This document shows positions 49,514-58,189 of a stretch of 64,000 nt of DNA, in pieces; position 1 is the stretch's first letter, and each line of letters begins with the position of its first letter. The position numbers were made by a program, and so were the translations under genes. This DNA comes from Lysinibacillus sp. FSL K6-0232 (lineage in GTDB: Bacteria > Bacillota > Bacilli > Bacillales_A > Planococcaceae). Location of the stretch: the NCBI RefSeq assembly GCF_038008325.1, contig NZ_JBBOYW010000001.1, positions 238,001-302,000 of the forward strand, read 5' to 3'. Under the pieces are notes generated by a model. It saw nothing but the letters and a program-made list of their open reading frames with translations, did not search any database and was not told where the DNA came from.

Positions 49514-49822
49514 ATGTTTAAAATGAAAAAGTTGCTTTTTTTGTTAGGGACAGTTGGATTGCTATCCATGAGTCTCGTGGGGTGTAGTAATAACAATGAT
49601 AAGAGCGTAGATGGTGCAGAAAAAGTAAGCGTAGCTGCTTTAAATAATTATCCACCACTTATTTTTAAACAGGATGGTAAATTAACCGGTTTTGAATACG
49701 ATTTATTGCAAGCGGTTGCAAAGGAGGAAAATTTAGAACTTGAGTTTAAAGAAATGAAGTTTGATGGTTTTATTCCAGGTTTACAATCTAATCAGGTAGA
49801 TATTGGTATGTCAACACTAAAC
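49514..49822 (+). pseudogene. Amino-acid ABC transporter binding lipoprotein, N-terminal fragment
   Basis: The first 103 codons of a family 3 extracellular solute-binding lipoprotein: signal peptide with lipobox L-V-G-C (C about residue 24), then the first lobe to V-D-I-G-M-S-T-L-N. There the IS3-family element begins and a TAG follows. GGGGATG precedes ATG 49514; the in-frame ATG at 49487 has no site. The rest of such a gene lies beyond the element at 51011. The product is probably non-functional. Confidence 0.85.
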
Positions 49823-50616
49823 TAGACAATTTTTTTAAGGTGTCTATGTTTGTACTCAATTGGGCTTTCATATCCAAGGGTTCCATGAATTCTTATGCTA
49901 TTAAACCAGTGAACATAGTCCTTTAACTCCCTTGTTAATTCTTCTAAACTACTAAAATGTCTGCCCTTCACAAACTCTGTTTTGATGATTTTGAATGTTG
50001 CTTCAGCTACTGCATTATCATACGGGCAGCCCTTCATACTTAAGGATCGTTGGATATTAAAAGTCTTTAAAGCATCATCAATCAAATTATTTTTAAACTC
50101 ATTTCCACGATCCGTATGAAAAAGCTGTATCTTATTAAGATCGACTTTGATAGAAGCTAACGCACGATAAACGAGTAATGCATCTTTATTTGGCCCTGTA
50201 CTAAAACCGACGATTTCCCGATTAAAGAGATCGACAAAGACACATACGTAGTTCCATTTTTGATTGACTCTTACGTACGTTAAATCGCTAACGATTGTGG
50301 TCATTTCTTGTTCCTGTGCGAATGCACGATTTAGTTCATTTGTTTGTTCTGATTCATTACAGGATTTTGTATGTGGTTTAAATTGAGCGATTGTGTATGA
50401 AGAAACGAGACCCTGCTCCTGCATGATGCGCCCAATTCTTCGCCTGGAAACAATATGACCGCGCTTTTTTAATTCTACTTTGATTTTACGTGTTCCATAG
50501 TTCTGACGGCTTGCGTGAAAAATATCGATTACATCAGAGGTAACGGGATCCTCCGATACTCTTTCTTTTGCTTCATAATAATAAGTACTTCTAGGGATTT
50601 GCAGGACTTTGCACAT
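49822..50616 (-). CDS. IS3-family transposase OrfB (DDE integrase core)
   Basis: A 264-residue catalytic part with an HTH_21-like N-terminus (H-A-S-R-Q-N-Y-G-T-R-K-I) and rve core carrying the DDE triad: D in V-S-D-L-T-Y-V, D in F-H-T-D-R-G-N-E-F, and E in A-V-A-E-A-T-F-K. The frame is open upstream of the ATG to the end of OrfA. A -1 shift on the AAAG run near 50661 would give an OrfAB fusion reading V-N-V-I-K-N-N-Q-H-K-Y-S-I-S-A-M, as in IS150. Its stop codon overlaps the element's left end. Confidence 0.88.
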   Translation of the reverse strand: MCKVLQIPRSTYYYEAKERVSEDPVTSDVIDIFHASRQNYGTRKIKVELKKRGHIVSRRRIGRIMQEQGLVSSYTIAQFKPHTKSCNESEQTNELNRAFAQEQEMTTIVSDLTYVRVNQKWNYVCVFVDLFNREIVGFSTGPNKDALLVYRALASIKVDLNKIQLFHTDRGNEFKNNLIDDALKTFNIQRSLSMKGCPYDNAVAEATFKIIKTEFVKGRHFSSLEELTRELKDYVHWFNSIRIHGTLGYESPIEYKHRHLKKIV

Positions 50617-50999
50617 TGCTGATATCGAGTATTTGTGTTGATTATTCTTGATTACATTTACTTTCGTCCTAGTATCAGCGCGGCTTGCTTTAAAATGTCA
50701 TTTTCCATTTCTAGTTGCTTGTTTCTTTTTCGGAGTTCCATCAATTCTTTTTGTTCATCTGTTAAATTGTCTTTCTCCTTAAAAGAACCTGATTTTTGAC
50801 TCTGACTCACCCACTTGTCTAAAGATGAAGGAGTAAGATCATATTCACGAATAATCTCTTTTCTTGGTTTTCCATTTTGGTACAGCTGCACGATCTGTTG
50901 CTTGAAATCTTCAGTAAATGTTCGGCGTTCTCTTTTAGTCATGTAGATTCTCCTCAAATGTGTTATTTGTAGTCTACTTGACCTTAAAAATTCTGTCCA
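49824..50999 (-). mobile_element. IS3-family (IS150-like) insertion sequence
   Basis: About 1.18 kb with imperfect terminal inverted repeats: GACAATTTTTTTAAGGT at the left and, reversed, GACAGAATTTTTAAGGT at the right. It encodes OrfA and OrfB in overlapping frames. AACT (or ACT) stands on both sides and may be the target duplication. It is inserted in the solute-binding protein gene in the opposite orientation. Confidence 0.88.
50658..50942 (-). CDS. IS3-family transposase OrfA (helix-turn-helix)
   Basis: A 94-residue DNA-binding subunit with a helix-turn-helix (R-R-T-F-T-E-D-F-K-Q-Q-I-V-Q-L) and a C-terminal leucine-zipper-like coiled coil (E-L-R-K-R-N-K-Q-L-E-M-E-N-D-I-L-K-Q-A). GAGGAG seven bases before ATG 50942 sets the start. 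Confidence 0.85.
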   Translation of the reverse strand: MTKRERRTFTEDFKQQIVQLYQNGKPRKEIIREYDLTPSSLDKWVSQSQKSGSFKEKDNLTDEQKELMELRKRNKQLEMENDILKQAALILGRK

Positions 51000-51010
51000 A
51001 CTAAGTGTAG

Positions 51011-51505
51011 CCTATCCATATTGCCTCTTCCATTTTAATACGTGAAGAACGAAAAGAAGTAGTTGATTTTACAGATATCTTCTTAGAATCAGGTCTAGTG
51101 CTTGTTGTAGCAAACGATAGTTCTATTCAATCATTCGAGGATTTAAAAGGTAAAACAATTGTTGCGACACAGGGTTCTACGACATATGAGGAAGCAAAGA
51201 AATTAGCAGAACAATATGGTGGACAAGCGAAGCCATTGAAAGAAACTGATGCATTGTATTTAGATGTAGAGAACGGAAATGCAGATGCACTTGTATTAAA
51301 TTCGCCAACAGTAGATTATCGCTTAGCTGTAGATGGGGACAATGTGAAATTCCGAATTGTTGGCGAGCATATGACAGTGGATGAGCATGCATTTGCAGTA
51401 AAAAAAGGAAATAAAGAGCTAGCAGATAAAATCAATGATGGTTTAAAAAAGGTTCAGGAAAATGGTGAGTATGACAAAATTCATGAAAAATGGTTTGGTA
51501 AATAA
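51011..51505 (+). pseudogene. Amino-acid ABC transporter binding protein, C-terminal fragment
   Basis: From 51011 the frame reads P-I-H-I-A-S-S-I-L-I-R-E-E-R-K-E-V-V-D-F and continues through the second lobe to K-W-F-G-K. It is the missing C-terminal part of a family 3 solute-binding protein. A TAG lies just before. The segment I-A-S-S-I-L-I overlaps in alignment with G-M-S-T-L-N of the upstream fragment, so the two pieces do not join cleanly if the IS is removed. Confidence 0.8.
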
Positions 51506-51541
51506 AATTCGTTAATGATTCATTTAAAGTGAGGTGTTTGT

Positions 51542-52198
51542 ATGGAAACAACTTTTAACGTTATTGTAGACGCACTGCCTTATCTTTTAAAAGGCTTATA
51601 TATGACAATATTAATATCTGTTTTATCAATTGTTTTCTCACTTGTAATTGGGCTTATTGCATGTTTTATGCGGATGTCAAAGTACGCAGTTTTACGATAT
51701 CCAGCAGCCATCTATGTCAATCTTATTCGCGGTACGCCAATACTTATTCAAATACTATTTATTTACTTTGGCGCACCTACAGCTTTAGATATTCATCTTT
51801 CTGCTTTTACAGCAGGATTGATTGCCATTAGTTTAAATATTGGGGCTTATAACACAGAGATTTTCCGTGGAGGAATTGAATCGATTGGTAAAGGTCAAAT
51901 GGAAGCGGGTAGATCATTAGGTTTCTCTTATGCACAAACAATGGCTTTAATTATTTTGCCGCAAGCTGTACGCCGCATGATTCCATCCTTTGTAAACCAA
52001 TTAACGCATGCAATTAAGGATACATCAATGCTTTCAGTTATCGGCATCGCAGAATTAACAATGGTTGGACAATCCATTTATGCGATGAATTTCAGATCTT
52101 TTGAAATATTAACGATGGTAGGATTATTCTACTTTATCACGATTTACACAGTTTCCTTTATCTCAACTAAGATGGAACGGAGGTTCGTTATCTCATGA
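51542..52198 (+). CDS. Polar amino-acid ABC transporter permease
   Basis: A 218-residue HisM/GlnP-type inner-membrane permease with about five helices and the EAA loop [20 protein letters not shown]. The Y-V-N-L-I-R-G-T-P segment is typical of the family. It overlaps the ATPase gene by four bases. With its binding protein broken, transport is probably lost unless another binding protein serves it. Confidence 0.9.
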   Translation: METTFNVIVDALPYLLKGLYMTILISVLSIVFSLVIGLIACFMRMSKYAVLRYPAAIYVNLIRGTPILIQILFIYFGAPTALDIHLSAFTAGLIAISLNIGAYNTEIFRGGIESIGKGQMEAGRSLGFSYAQTMALIILPQAVRRMIPSFVNQLTHAIKDTSMLSVIGIAELTMVGQSIYAMNFRSFEILTMVGLFYFITIYTVSFISTKMERRFVIS

Positions 52199-52917
52199 TT
52201 AAAGTAAATAATCTAGCAAAATCCTTTGGCGAGTTACAGGTATTGAAAAATATTAGCACAGAGATTGCGGCAAAAGAGGTTGTTTGTATTATCGGTTCCT
52301 CTGGTTCAGGTAAAAGTACATTTTTACGATGCTTGAACTTGTTGGAAGAGCCAAGCGGTGGTGAAATTATTATAGAAGGCGAAAATATTTTAGATAAAAG
52401 TGTTGATATTAATAAGCTCCGTCAAAAAATGGGCATGGTGTTCCAACAATTTAATCTATTTCCGCAAAAAACAGTTTTAGAAAATATTTCATTAGCACCG
52501 ATGAAACTGAAAAAGAAGAGCAAGGCAGAGGCTGAAAAGCAGGCAATGGAACTGCTAGAGAAAGTGGGATTAGCAGCTAAAGCAGATGCCTATCCAACGA
52601 ATTTATCAGGTGGACAACAACAACGTGTTGCCATTGCACGAGCGTTAGCAATGGAGCCACATGTAATGCTGTTTGACGAGCCGACATCTGCCTTGGACCC
52701 TGAGATGGTTGGTGAAGTTTTACGAGTTATGAAGCAACTAGCGCAGGAAGGGATGACAATGGTAATTGTCACGCATGAAATGGGCTTTGCGCGTGAGGTA
52801 GCTGATCGTGTGATATATATTGATGGTGGTAATATTGTGGAAGATGGAAATCCAAAAGACATATTTACAAATCCATCCCACGAAAGAACAAGAGCATTTC
52901 TATCAAAAGTATTATAA
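52195..52917 (+). CDS. Polar amino-acid ABC transporter ATPase
   Basis: A 240-residue GlnQ/HisP-type ATPase. Walker [10 protein letters not shown] (about 35-43), Q-loop V-F-Q-Q-F-N-L-F, signature L-S-G-G-Q-Q-Q-R, Walker [13 protein letters not shown] and H-loop V-T-H-E-M-G-F-A are intact. Last gene of the transporter operon; a hairpin without a clear T-run follows at about 52921-52964. Confidence 0.92.
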   Translation: MIKVNNLAKSFGELQVLKNISTEIAAKEVVCIIGSSGSGKSTFLRCLNLLEEPSGGEIIIEGENILDKSVDINKLRQKMGMVFQQFNLFPQKTVLENISLAPMKLKKKSKAEAEKQAMELLEKVGLAAKADAYPTNLSGGQQQRVAIARALAMEPHVMLFDEPTSALDPEMVGEVLRVMKQLAQEGMTMVIVTHEMGFAREVADRVIYIDGGNIVEDGNPKDIFTNPSHERTRAFLSKVL

Positions 52918-52992
52918 AAGCAATGGAGTCTTTGTGTTGAAAAACGAAGACTTCCATTCCTAAAAAAGATATAAATTTTTTTATCCTAACTT

Positions 52993-53009
52993 AGTATACT
53001 AAGTATTAT
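52993..53009. promoter_or_regulatory. Candidate GntR operator, copy 3
   Basis: AGTATACTAAGTATTAT matches the ATAATACT-N-AGTATTAT palindrome at 15 of 17 positions. It overlaps a second perfect palindrome, ACTTAGTATACTAAGT (52989-53004), and ends 26 bases before the start at 53036. Confidence 0.6.
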
Positions 53010-53035
53010 AACAAAGAAATTAGAGGAGAAATTAC

Positions 53036-54037
53036 ATGACAAAAACAGTCCTATTAATTGAACCTACTATTCGAGCGAATGGTGTTAAGTATTTAACAAA
53101 TTATTTTAATGTAGTGTTAGCACCGAACGGTTCAGAGGAAACCATTATTCAATATATCAACGAACATCAGGCGCATGCGGTGATCGTCAGAACAGAAAAA
53201 ATAACAAAGAAAATTTTGGAAAGCTGTCCTTCCCTTGAAGTTGTTGGGATGCATGGTGTTGGGCTGGACCATATAGATGTTCAAAGTGCTACAGAAAATG
53301 ATGTAGTTGTGCTAAATGCACCATCCAGCAATTATACATCTGTTGCAGAACATGCAATGATGTCTGTTCTAGCTTTGAGTAGAAACTTAAAAATTAGTGA
53401 TGCAAAAGTTCGGAATAATGAATGGCATTATCGAGAAACATATTTCCCAATGGAAGTGAATGGGAAGACACTTTTAATCGTAGGAATGGGTCGAGTTGGA
53501 CAGGATTTAGCTAAAAAAGCAAAGGCATTTAACATGACTGTTTTAGGCTTCGATCCATTCGTCACAGAATCTGAAATGCAGCTACATGGTGTTGTAAAAA
53601 TCAATGACTTAAATATGAATCTTCCAATATGTGATTTTATCTCTTTACACGCACCGCTAGCGAAGGGTACCTATCATTCGTTTTCTACAAAGCAATTTGA
53701 GTTAATGAAAGATTCCGCGTATGTCATTAATTTGGGGAGAGGCCCATTGATTGATGAAGAGGCGCTCTATCAGGCATTGGTGAATAAGCAAATCGCTGGT
53801 GCAGCATTGGATGTTTTAGAGCAAGAGCCCCCAGCTAGTGATAACTCTCTCTTTGCCTTGGACAATGTTATTCTTACACCACATTTCGGTGGCGATACAT
53901 TAGAAGCGAAGGATAGATGCTCTGAATCGATCACACAAGAGGTTGGCGTTGTGTTACATGGAAGAATTTCGAAAAATGTAGTAAATCCGCAAGTATTAGG
54001 CTCTGCAAAAGCCTATAAAATACTAAATAACATTTAA
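53036..54037 (+). CDS. D-2-hydroxyacid dehydrogenase
   Basis: A 333-residue NAD(P)-dependent enzyme interconverting a 2-oxo acid and its D-2-hydroxy acid. The Rossmann motif G-M-G-R-V-G lies near residue 145-150. Catalytic R (N-L-G-R-G-P), E (L-E-Q-E-P-P) and H (T-P-H-F-G-G) are all present. The group includes phosphoglycerate, glyoxylate/hydroxypyruvate and D-lactate dehydrogenases, and the substrate is not readable. First of three catabolic genes directly behind operator copy 3; 16 bases before the DapA-like gene. Confidence 0.87.
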   Translation: MTKTVLLIEPTIRANGVKYLTNYFNVVLAPNGSEETIIQYINEHQAHAVIVRTEKITKKILESCPSLEVVGMHGVGLDHIDVQSATENDVVVLNAPSSNYTSVAEHAMMSVLALSRNLKISDAKVRNNEWHYRETYFPMEVNGKTLLIVGMGRVGQDLAKKAKAFNMTVLGFDPFVTESEMQLHGVVKINDLNMNLPICDFISLHAPLAKGTYHSFSTKQFELMKDSAYVINLGRGPLIDEEALYQALVNKQIAGAALDVLEQEPPASDNSLFALDNVILTPHFGGDTLEAKDRCSESITQEVGVVLHGRISKNVVNPQVLGSAKAYKILNNI

Positions 54038-54053
54038 AAGGAGAGTTTTAATT

Positions 54054-54941
54054 ATGAAATACAATGGAATTATGACAGCATTAGTAACACCTTTACATCA
54101 GGATGGGACAGTAAATCAAGAAAACTTTGCCCATTTAATTGAAGATCAACTGAACCATAATATTCACTCTTTACTCGTACTAGGTGGAACAGGTGAATAT
54201 GCTGCGATTACTATGGAGCAGCGAAAAGTTGCAATTGATGTAGCAATCAAAGCATCAGCTGGTCGTGTGCCAGTGGTAGTAGGCCTACTTTCTCCAGGAA
54301 TAGGTGACAATGTAGAATTGGGAAATTATGCAAAACAAGCTGGTGCTGACGCTGTGATGGTCGTGACACCATACTATGTAAATCCAACAAGACAAGGCTT
54401 TATCGAATACTATCAAGAATTTGATAGACGTTTAGATATGCCAATTATCCTTTACAACATCCCTTACAAAACAGGTATTCATTTAGCAAACGATGTCGTA
54501 AAAGAAGTAGTTGAAAAAGTACCAAATGTAGTAGGAATGAAAGTTTGCTCAGATAATATTGGTGATGTTCTTGAGCTGCTTCAAACAGTTGGGGATAAAA
54601 TCGCAGTTCTTTGTGGAGAAGATTTCAGGGCGGTATCTTCATTTATCGCAGGAGCACCAGGTGCTATAACGGCTAGCTCAAATCTTCTTCCAGATGTATG
54701 GGTACAAATTTATAACTTAGTTCAAGAGAAAAAATATGATGAGGCAGTAGCATTACATCAAAAATTCTTCCCGTTAATGAAGTCACTATATAAAGAAGGC
54801 AATCCAGGACCTGTAAAAGCAGCATTAAGTATGATTAATGTACCAGTTGGCTCAGTTTCAGTGCCGTTAGTGGATGTTTCTGTTAGCCTGCAGGAGGAAC
54901 TAAAACAACAATTAATAGAACTAGAAGTGCCTGTAAGATAA
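54054..54941 (+). CDS. DapA-family aldolase/lyase, not canonical DapA
   Basis: A 295-residue N-acetylneuraminate lyase/dihydrodipicolinate synthase-family barrel. The Schiff-base lysine K163 (G-M-K-V-C-S) and Y134 (Y-N-I-P) are present. The true DapA motif G-T-T-G-E is G-G-T-G-E here, and the substrate-binding arginine of DapA is K139 (P-Y-K-T-G). This argues for another substrate, such as 4-hydroxy-2-oxoglutarate cleavage or hydroxy-pyrroline-carboxylate deamination. Its setting in an amino-acid catabolic operon agrees. Confidence 0.85.
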   Translation: MKYNGIMTALVTPLHQDGTVNQENFAHLIEDQLNHNIHSLLVLGGTGEYAAITMEQRKVAIDVAIKASAGRVPVVVGLLSPGIGDNVELGNYAKQAGADAVMVVTPYYVNPTRQGFIEYYQEFDRRLDMPIILYNIPYKTGIHLANDVVKEVVEKVPNVVGMKVCSDNIGDVLELLQTVGDKIAVLCGEDFRAVSSFIAGAPGAITASSNLLPDVWVQIYNLVQEKKYDEAVALHQKFFPLMKSLYKEGNPGPVKAALSMINVPVGSVSVPLVDVSVSLQEELKQQLIELEVPVR

Positions 54942-55018
54942 GTAGATGAAATGCATATTCAATCAGTGGAGTAAATCGAGTTACCCATTAAGAGGGGATA
55001 AAAATATTGGAGGTATAT

Positions 55019-56566
55019 ATGGTAGTAGCATATAAGCATGAGCCTTTTACTGATTTTAGTGTAGAAGAGAATCATTTAGCATATACAAAAGCTTTACAAA
55101 CAGTTGAAGGATATTTAGGGCAAGATTATGATTTAGTCATTGGTGGGGAACGAATTACTACAGAGGACAAAATTGTTTCCTATAATCCTGCCAATAAAAA
55201 AGAGGTAATTGGCCGTGTATCAAAGGCAGATCAGGAGCTAGCTGAAAAAGCAATGCAAGCAGCTGTCGAGGCATTTAAAACATGGAAAAAGGTAAAGCCT
55301 GAATTTCGTGCGGACGTTTTATTCAAGGCTGCTGCTATTATTCGTCGCCGTAAGCATGAGTTTTCAGCATTGCTAACAAAGGAAGCGGGTAAACCATGGA
55401 GAGAGGCGGATGCAGATACAGCAGAAGCAATTGATTTTTTAGAGCATTACGCACGTCAAATGCTTGTTATTAAAGATGGCGCACCTGTTCAAAGCCGTCC
55501 AAATGAATTTAACCGCTATGATTATATTCCACTAGGTGTTGGTATTATCATTTCACCATGGAACTTTCCATTTGCAATTATGGCTGGCACAACTGTAGCT
55601 GCGATTGTGACAGGTAACACAGTATTATTAAAGCCGGCTTCAACGACGCCAATTATTGCTGCTAAATTTGTTGAAGTCATGGAAGAAGCAGGTCTTCCTA
55701 AAGGTGTGCTTAACTTTGTACCAGGAAACGGTGTAGAGGTAGGAGATTACCTTGTTGACCATAAGGATACAAGATTTATTAGCTTTACAGGTTCACGTGA
55801 TGTTGGTCTTCGTATTTTCGAACGTGCCTCAAAAGTTAATAACGGACAAATTTGGATTAAACGTGTTATCGCAGAAATGGGCGGAAAAGATACAATTGTT
55901 GTTGATAAAGAGGCAGACCTTGAGTTAGCAGCGAATTCAATTGTCACTTCTGCATTTGGTTTCTCAGGGCAAAAATGTTCTGCCTGTTCACGTGCAGTTG
56001 TGGTAGAAGATGTCTATGACCAAGTGTTAGAACGTGTTGTAGCATTAACAAATGAATTAACACAAGGCGATCCAACTGACTATGCAAACTATATGGCAAC
56101 CGTGATTGATCAAAGTGCATATAATAAAATTATGGGTTATATCGAGATTGGCAAGCAGGAGGGCAAGCTATTAACAGGTGGAGAAGGAAACGATTCAATC
56201 GGTTACTTTATTCAACCTACTGTATTTGCTGACCTTTCTCCAGACTCAAGAATTATGAAGGAAGAAATTTTTGGCCCAGTTGTTGGCTTCACAAAGGCAA
56301 AAGATTTTAATCATGCTATTGAAATTGCCAACAACACAGAATATGGCTTAACAGGTGCAGTTATTACGAATAACCGCGAGCATATCGAAAAGGCTCGTGA
56401 AGACTTCCATGTTGGAAATCTTTACTTTAACCGTGGCTGTACAGGGGCTATCGTTGGGTATTAACCATTTGGTGGGTTCAATATGTCAGGCACAGACTCT
56501 AAAGCTGGTGGTCCAGACTATTTACTACTGCATATGCAAGCAAAAACATCCTCAGAGATGTTTTAA
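55019..56566 (+). pseudogene. 1-pyrroline-5-carboxylate dehydrogenase (RocA-like), interrupted by TAA
   Basis: The full frame would encode 515 residues, the length of Bacillus RocA, with the same opening H-E-P-F-T-D-F. Catalytic C320 (F-S-G-Q-K-C-S-A-C) and E286 (E-M-G-G-K) are intact, as is the N-F fold P-W-N-F-P-F. At codon 482 (56462-56464), where RocA has histidine in G-Y-H-P-F-G-G, there is TAA. The same frame then continues [19 protein letters not shown] to a normal stop. The expressed protein would lack 34 residues including the substrate-loop motif. GGAGG six bases before ATG 55019 sets the start. The enzyme oxidises glutamate semialdehyde (or its 3-hydroxy form) to glutamate. Confidence 0.85.
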
Positions 56567-56574
56567 TCATAAAA

Positions 56575-56620
56575 GCCAACCAATTGTCAGCACTTATATT
56601 AGCAATTGGTTGGTTTATTT
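56575..56620 (+). terminator. Terminator of the catabolic operon
   Basis: GCCAACCAATTG and CAATTGGTTGGT pair, followed by TTATTTT. Confidence 0.8.
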
Positions 56621-56677
56621 TGAATACAATTATTAAAAGCTTGCAATAAGGAGAATGAAGGATTATTATATTAAATA

Positions 56678-56700
56678 GTAATCATTAAATTACAAATTAC
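56678..56700. promoter_or_regulatory. Candidate NrtR operator before the regulator gene
   Basis: Three half-sites: GTAAT, six bases, ATTAC, two bases, ATTAC. It ends 31 bases before the ATG. The site before pncA has the same arrangement in reverse. Confidence 0.55.
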
Positions 56701-56731
56701 TTAAAGTTGCTTTTATAAAGGAGTTTACAAA

Positions 56732-57532
56732 ATGTCAAAATTCCATAGTGAAGAAGATATACTTGCTCACTACGATTCTTCTAAATATCAAACACCCGAT
56801 GGCTATACAGCAGATATTGCAATTTTTACAATTGTTTCAGAGAAAAAAGAGGAAAAAGCGCCGCCAAATATGACGCTAAAAATTATGCTCATCAAGCGTG
56901 CAGCAAAGGATGCGGAAGGCAATCCAAATATTGAAGGCGGCAAATGGGCACTGCCTGGAGGCTTTGTAGACGCTAATCACAAAGAAACAGCCTATATTGC
57001 TGCGAAAAGAGAGCTAAAAGAAGAAACAAACGTAGAGGGGTTGCATTTACAACATTTTGGCGTTTACGATAAGGTTGATCGTGACCCTCGTGGATGGATG
57101 ATATCGAATGCCTTTTATGCAATTGTGCCAGAAATGTTTATTGAACAACGACAGGCGAATGATGATGCTGCTGAGGTGGAGCTATTCGATATTGAGGAGG
57201 TATTTACGCTCCAGCTTGCTTTTGATCACCGCCAAATTATTGCCGATGCATTGGCATTTATTAAAAGGGATATGATTCAAACAACTGTTGCGAAAAACTT
57301 TTTACCACAAGAGTTTACGTTATCTGAATTACAGCGTGTGCTGTTAACAGTGGATGAAGACCCACGAATTGCCAATGACTCTGTATTTTTTGCAAAGGCT
57401 CCTAAATTACCTTTTATTGATAAGGTATTGGATAGGGAAGGGAAGCCAAAGAAAACAAAGCGAAATTCATTTAGACCGTCACAATTGTATACATTTAATG
57501 ACCGTGAGATTGTGGAATCAATTTATCATTAG
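56732..57532 (+). CDS. NrtR-like Nudix-domain transcriptional regulator of NAD salvage
   Basis: A 266-residue protein: Nudix domain (about 18-165) and a C-terminal winged helix (about 185-262; F-T-L-S-E-L-Q-R-V ... F-R-P-S-Q-L-Y-T-F). This is the NrtR architecture, in which ADP-ribose binding to the Nudix part releases DNA. The Nudix box keeps R-E-L-K-E-E but has two extra residues before the first glutamate and asparagine in place of the final glycine (E-E-T-N-V), so hydrolase activity may be reduced. It heads a cluster with pncA, pncB and a nadD-like gene, the classic NrtR targets. A short hairpin (57535-57552) follows. Confidence 0.82.
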   Translation: MSKFHSEEDILAHYDSSKYQTPDGYTADIAIFTIVSEKKEEKAPPNMTLKIMLIKRAAKDAEGNPNIEGGKWALPGGFVDANHKETAYIAAKRELKEETNVEGLHLQHFGVYDKVDRDPRGWMISNAFYAIVPEMFIEQRQANDDAAEVELFDIEEVFTLQLAFDHRQIIADALAFIKRDMIQTTVAKNFLPQEFTLSELQRVLLTVDEDPRIANDSVFFAKAPKLPFIDKVLDREGKPKKTKRNSFRPSQLYTFNDREIVESIYH

Positions 57533-57566
57533 GAAAGAGCCGTCTTTCCTGATTATTTTAAACTTT

Positions 57567-57589
57567 GTAATTTGTAATTTATATATTAC
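57567..57589. promoter_or_regulatory. Candidate NrtR operator before pncA
   Basis: GTAAT, two bases, GTAAT, six bases, ATTAC: the exact mirror arrangement of the site at 56678-56700. It ends 27 bases before the pncA start. Confidence 0.55.
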
Positions 57590-57616
57590 TAATTAATAAA
57601 ATGGAGTGATGAAATA

Positions 57617-58171
57617 ATGACAAAGCGTGCATTGATTAATATTGATTATACAGTGGATTTTGTTGCAGCAGACGGAGCTTTAACATGCGGAGAGCCTGGG
57701 CAGCTACTAGAGCAAGCAAATATAGCATTAACAAAGGAATTTATTACGAATGGTGAGTTTACAGTATTCGCAATAGATGTCCATGAAAAAGGCGATCAAT
57801 ATCATCCAGAAACAAAGCTATTTCCACCGCATAATATTCGGAATACAAAAGGTAGAGAGCTATATGGTGGCTTACAAGCACTGTATGAGGCAAATCAAGA
57901 GCAGGAGCATGTCTACTACCTCGATAAAACGCGGTATTCTGCTTTTGCAGGAACAGACTTAGAATTAAAATTGCGTGAGCGAGGCATTACAGAGCTGCAT
58001 TTAATTGGCGTTTGTACAGATATTTGTGTCCTTCATACAGCGGTAGATGCTTATAATAAAGGATTTACAATTGTTATTCATAAAAATGCGGTTGCATCTT
58101 TTAACCAAGCAGGACATGAATGGGCATTAGGTCATTTTGAACATACACTAGGTGCGACAATTATTGAATAG
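57617..58171 (+). CDS. pncA: Nicotinamidase PncA
   Basis: A 184-residue isochorismatase-fold amidase converting nicotinamide to nicotinate and ammonia. Catalytic D10, K104 and C137 (G-V-C-T-D-I-C-V-L-H) are present, with metal ligands D54, H56 and H72 (F-P-P-H-N). Followed after 18 bases by pncB, so cotranscribed. Confidence 0.93.
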   Translation: MTKRALINIDYTVDFVAADGALTCGEPGQLLEQANIALTKEFITNGEFTVFAIDVHEKGDQYHPETKLFPPHNIRNTKGRELYGGLQALYEANQEQEHVYYLDKTRYSAFAGTDLELKLRERGITELHLIGVCTDICVLHTAVDAYNKGFTIVIHKNAVASFNQAGHEWALGHFEHTLGATIIE

Positions 58172-58189
58172 ATAAATGGAGGGAAGGAC

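Noticed and set aside
52921-52964. Terminator after the amino-acid ATPase gene
   Set aside because: AATGGAGTCTT and AAGACTTCCATT can pair, but no T-run follows, so it is not listed as a terminator.
56355-56636. 93-codon frame overlapping the end of the rocA-like gene
   Set aside because: Out of frame with the family sequence, which continues through the TAA in the original frame; no ribosome site.
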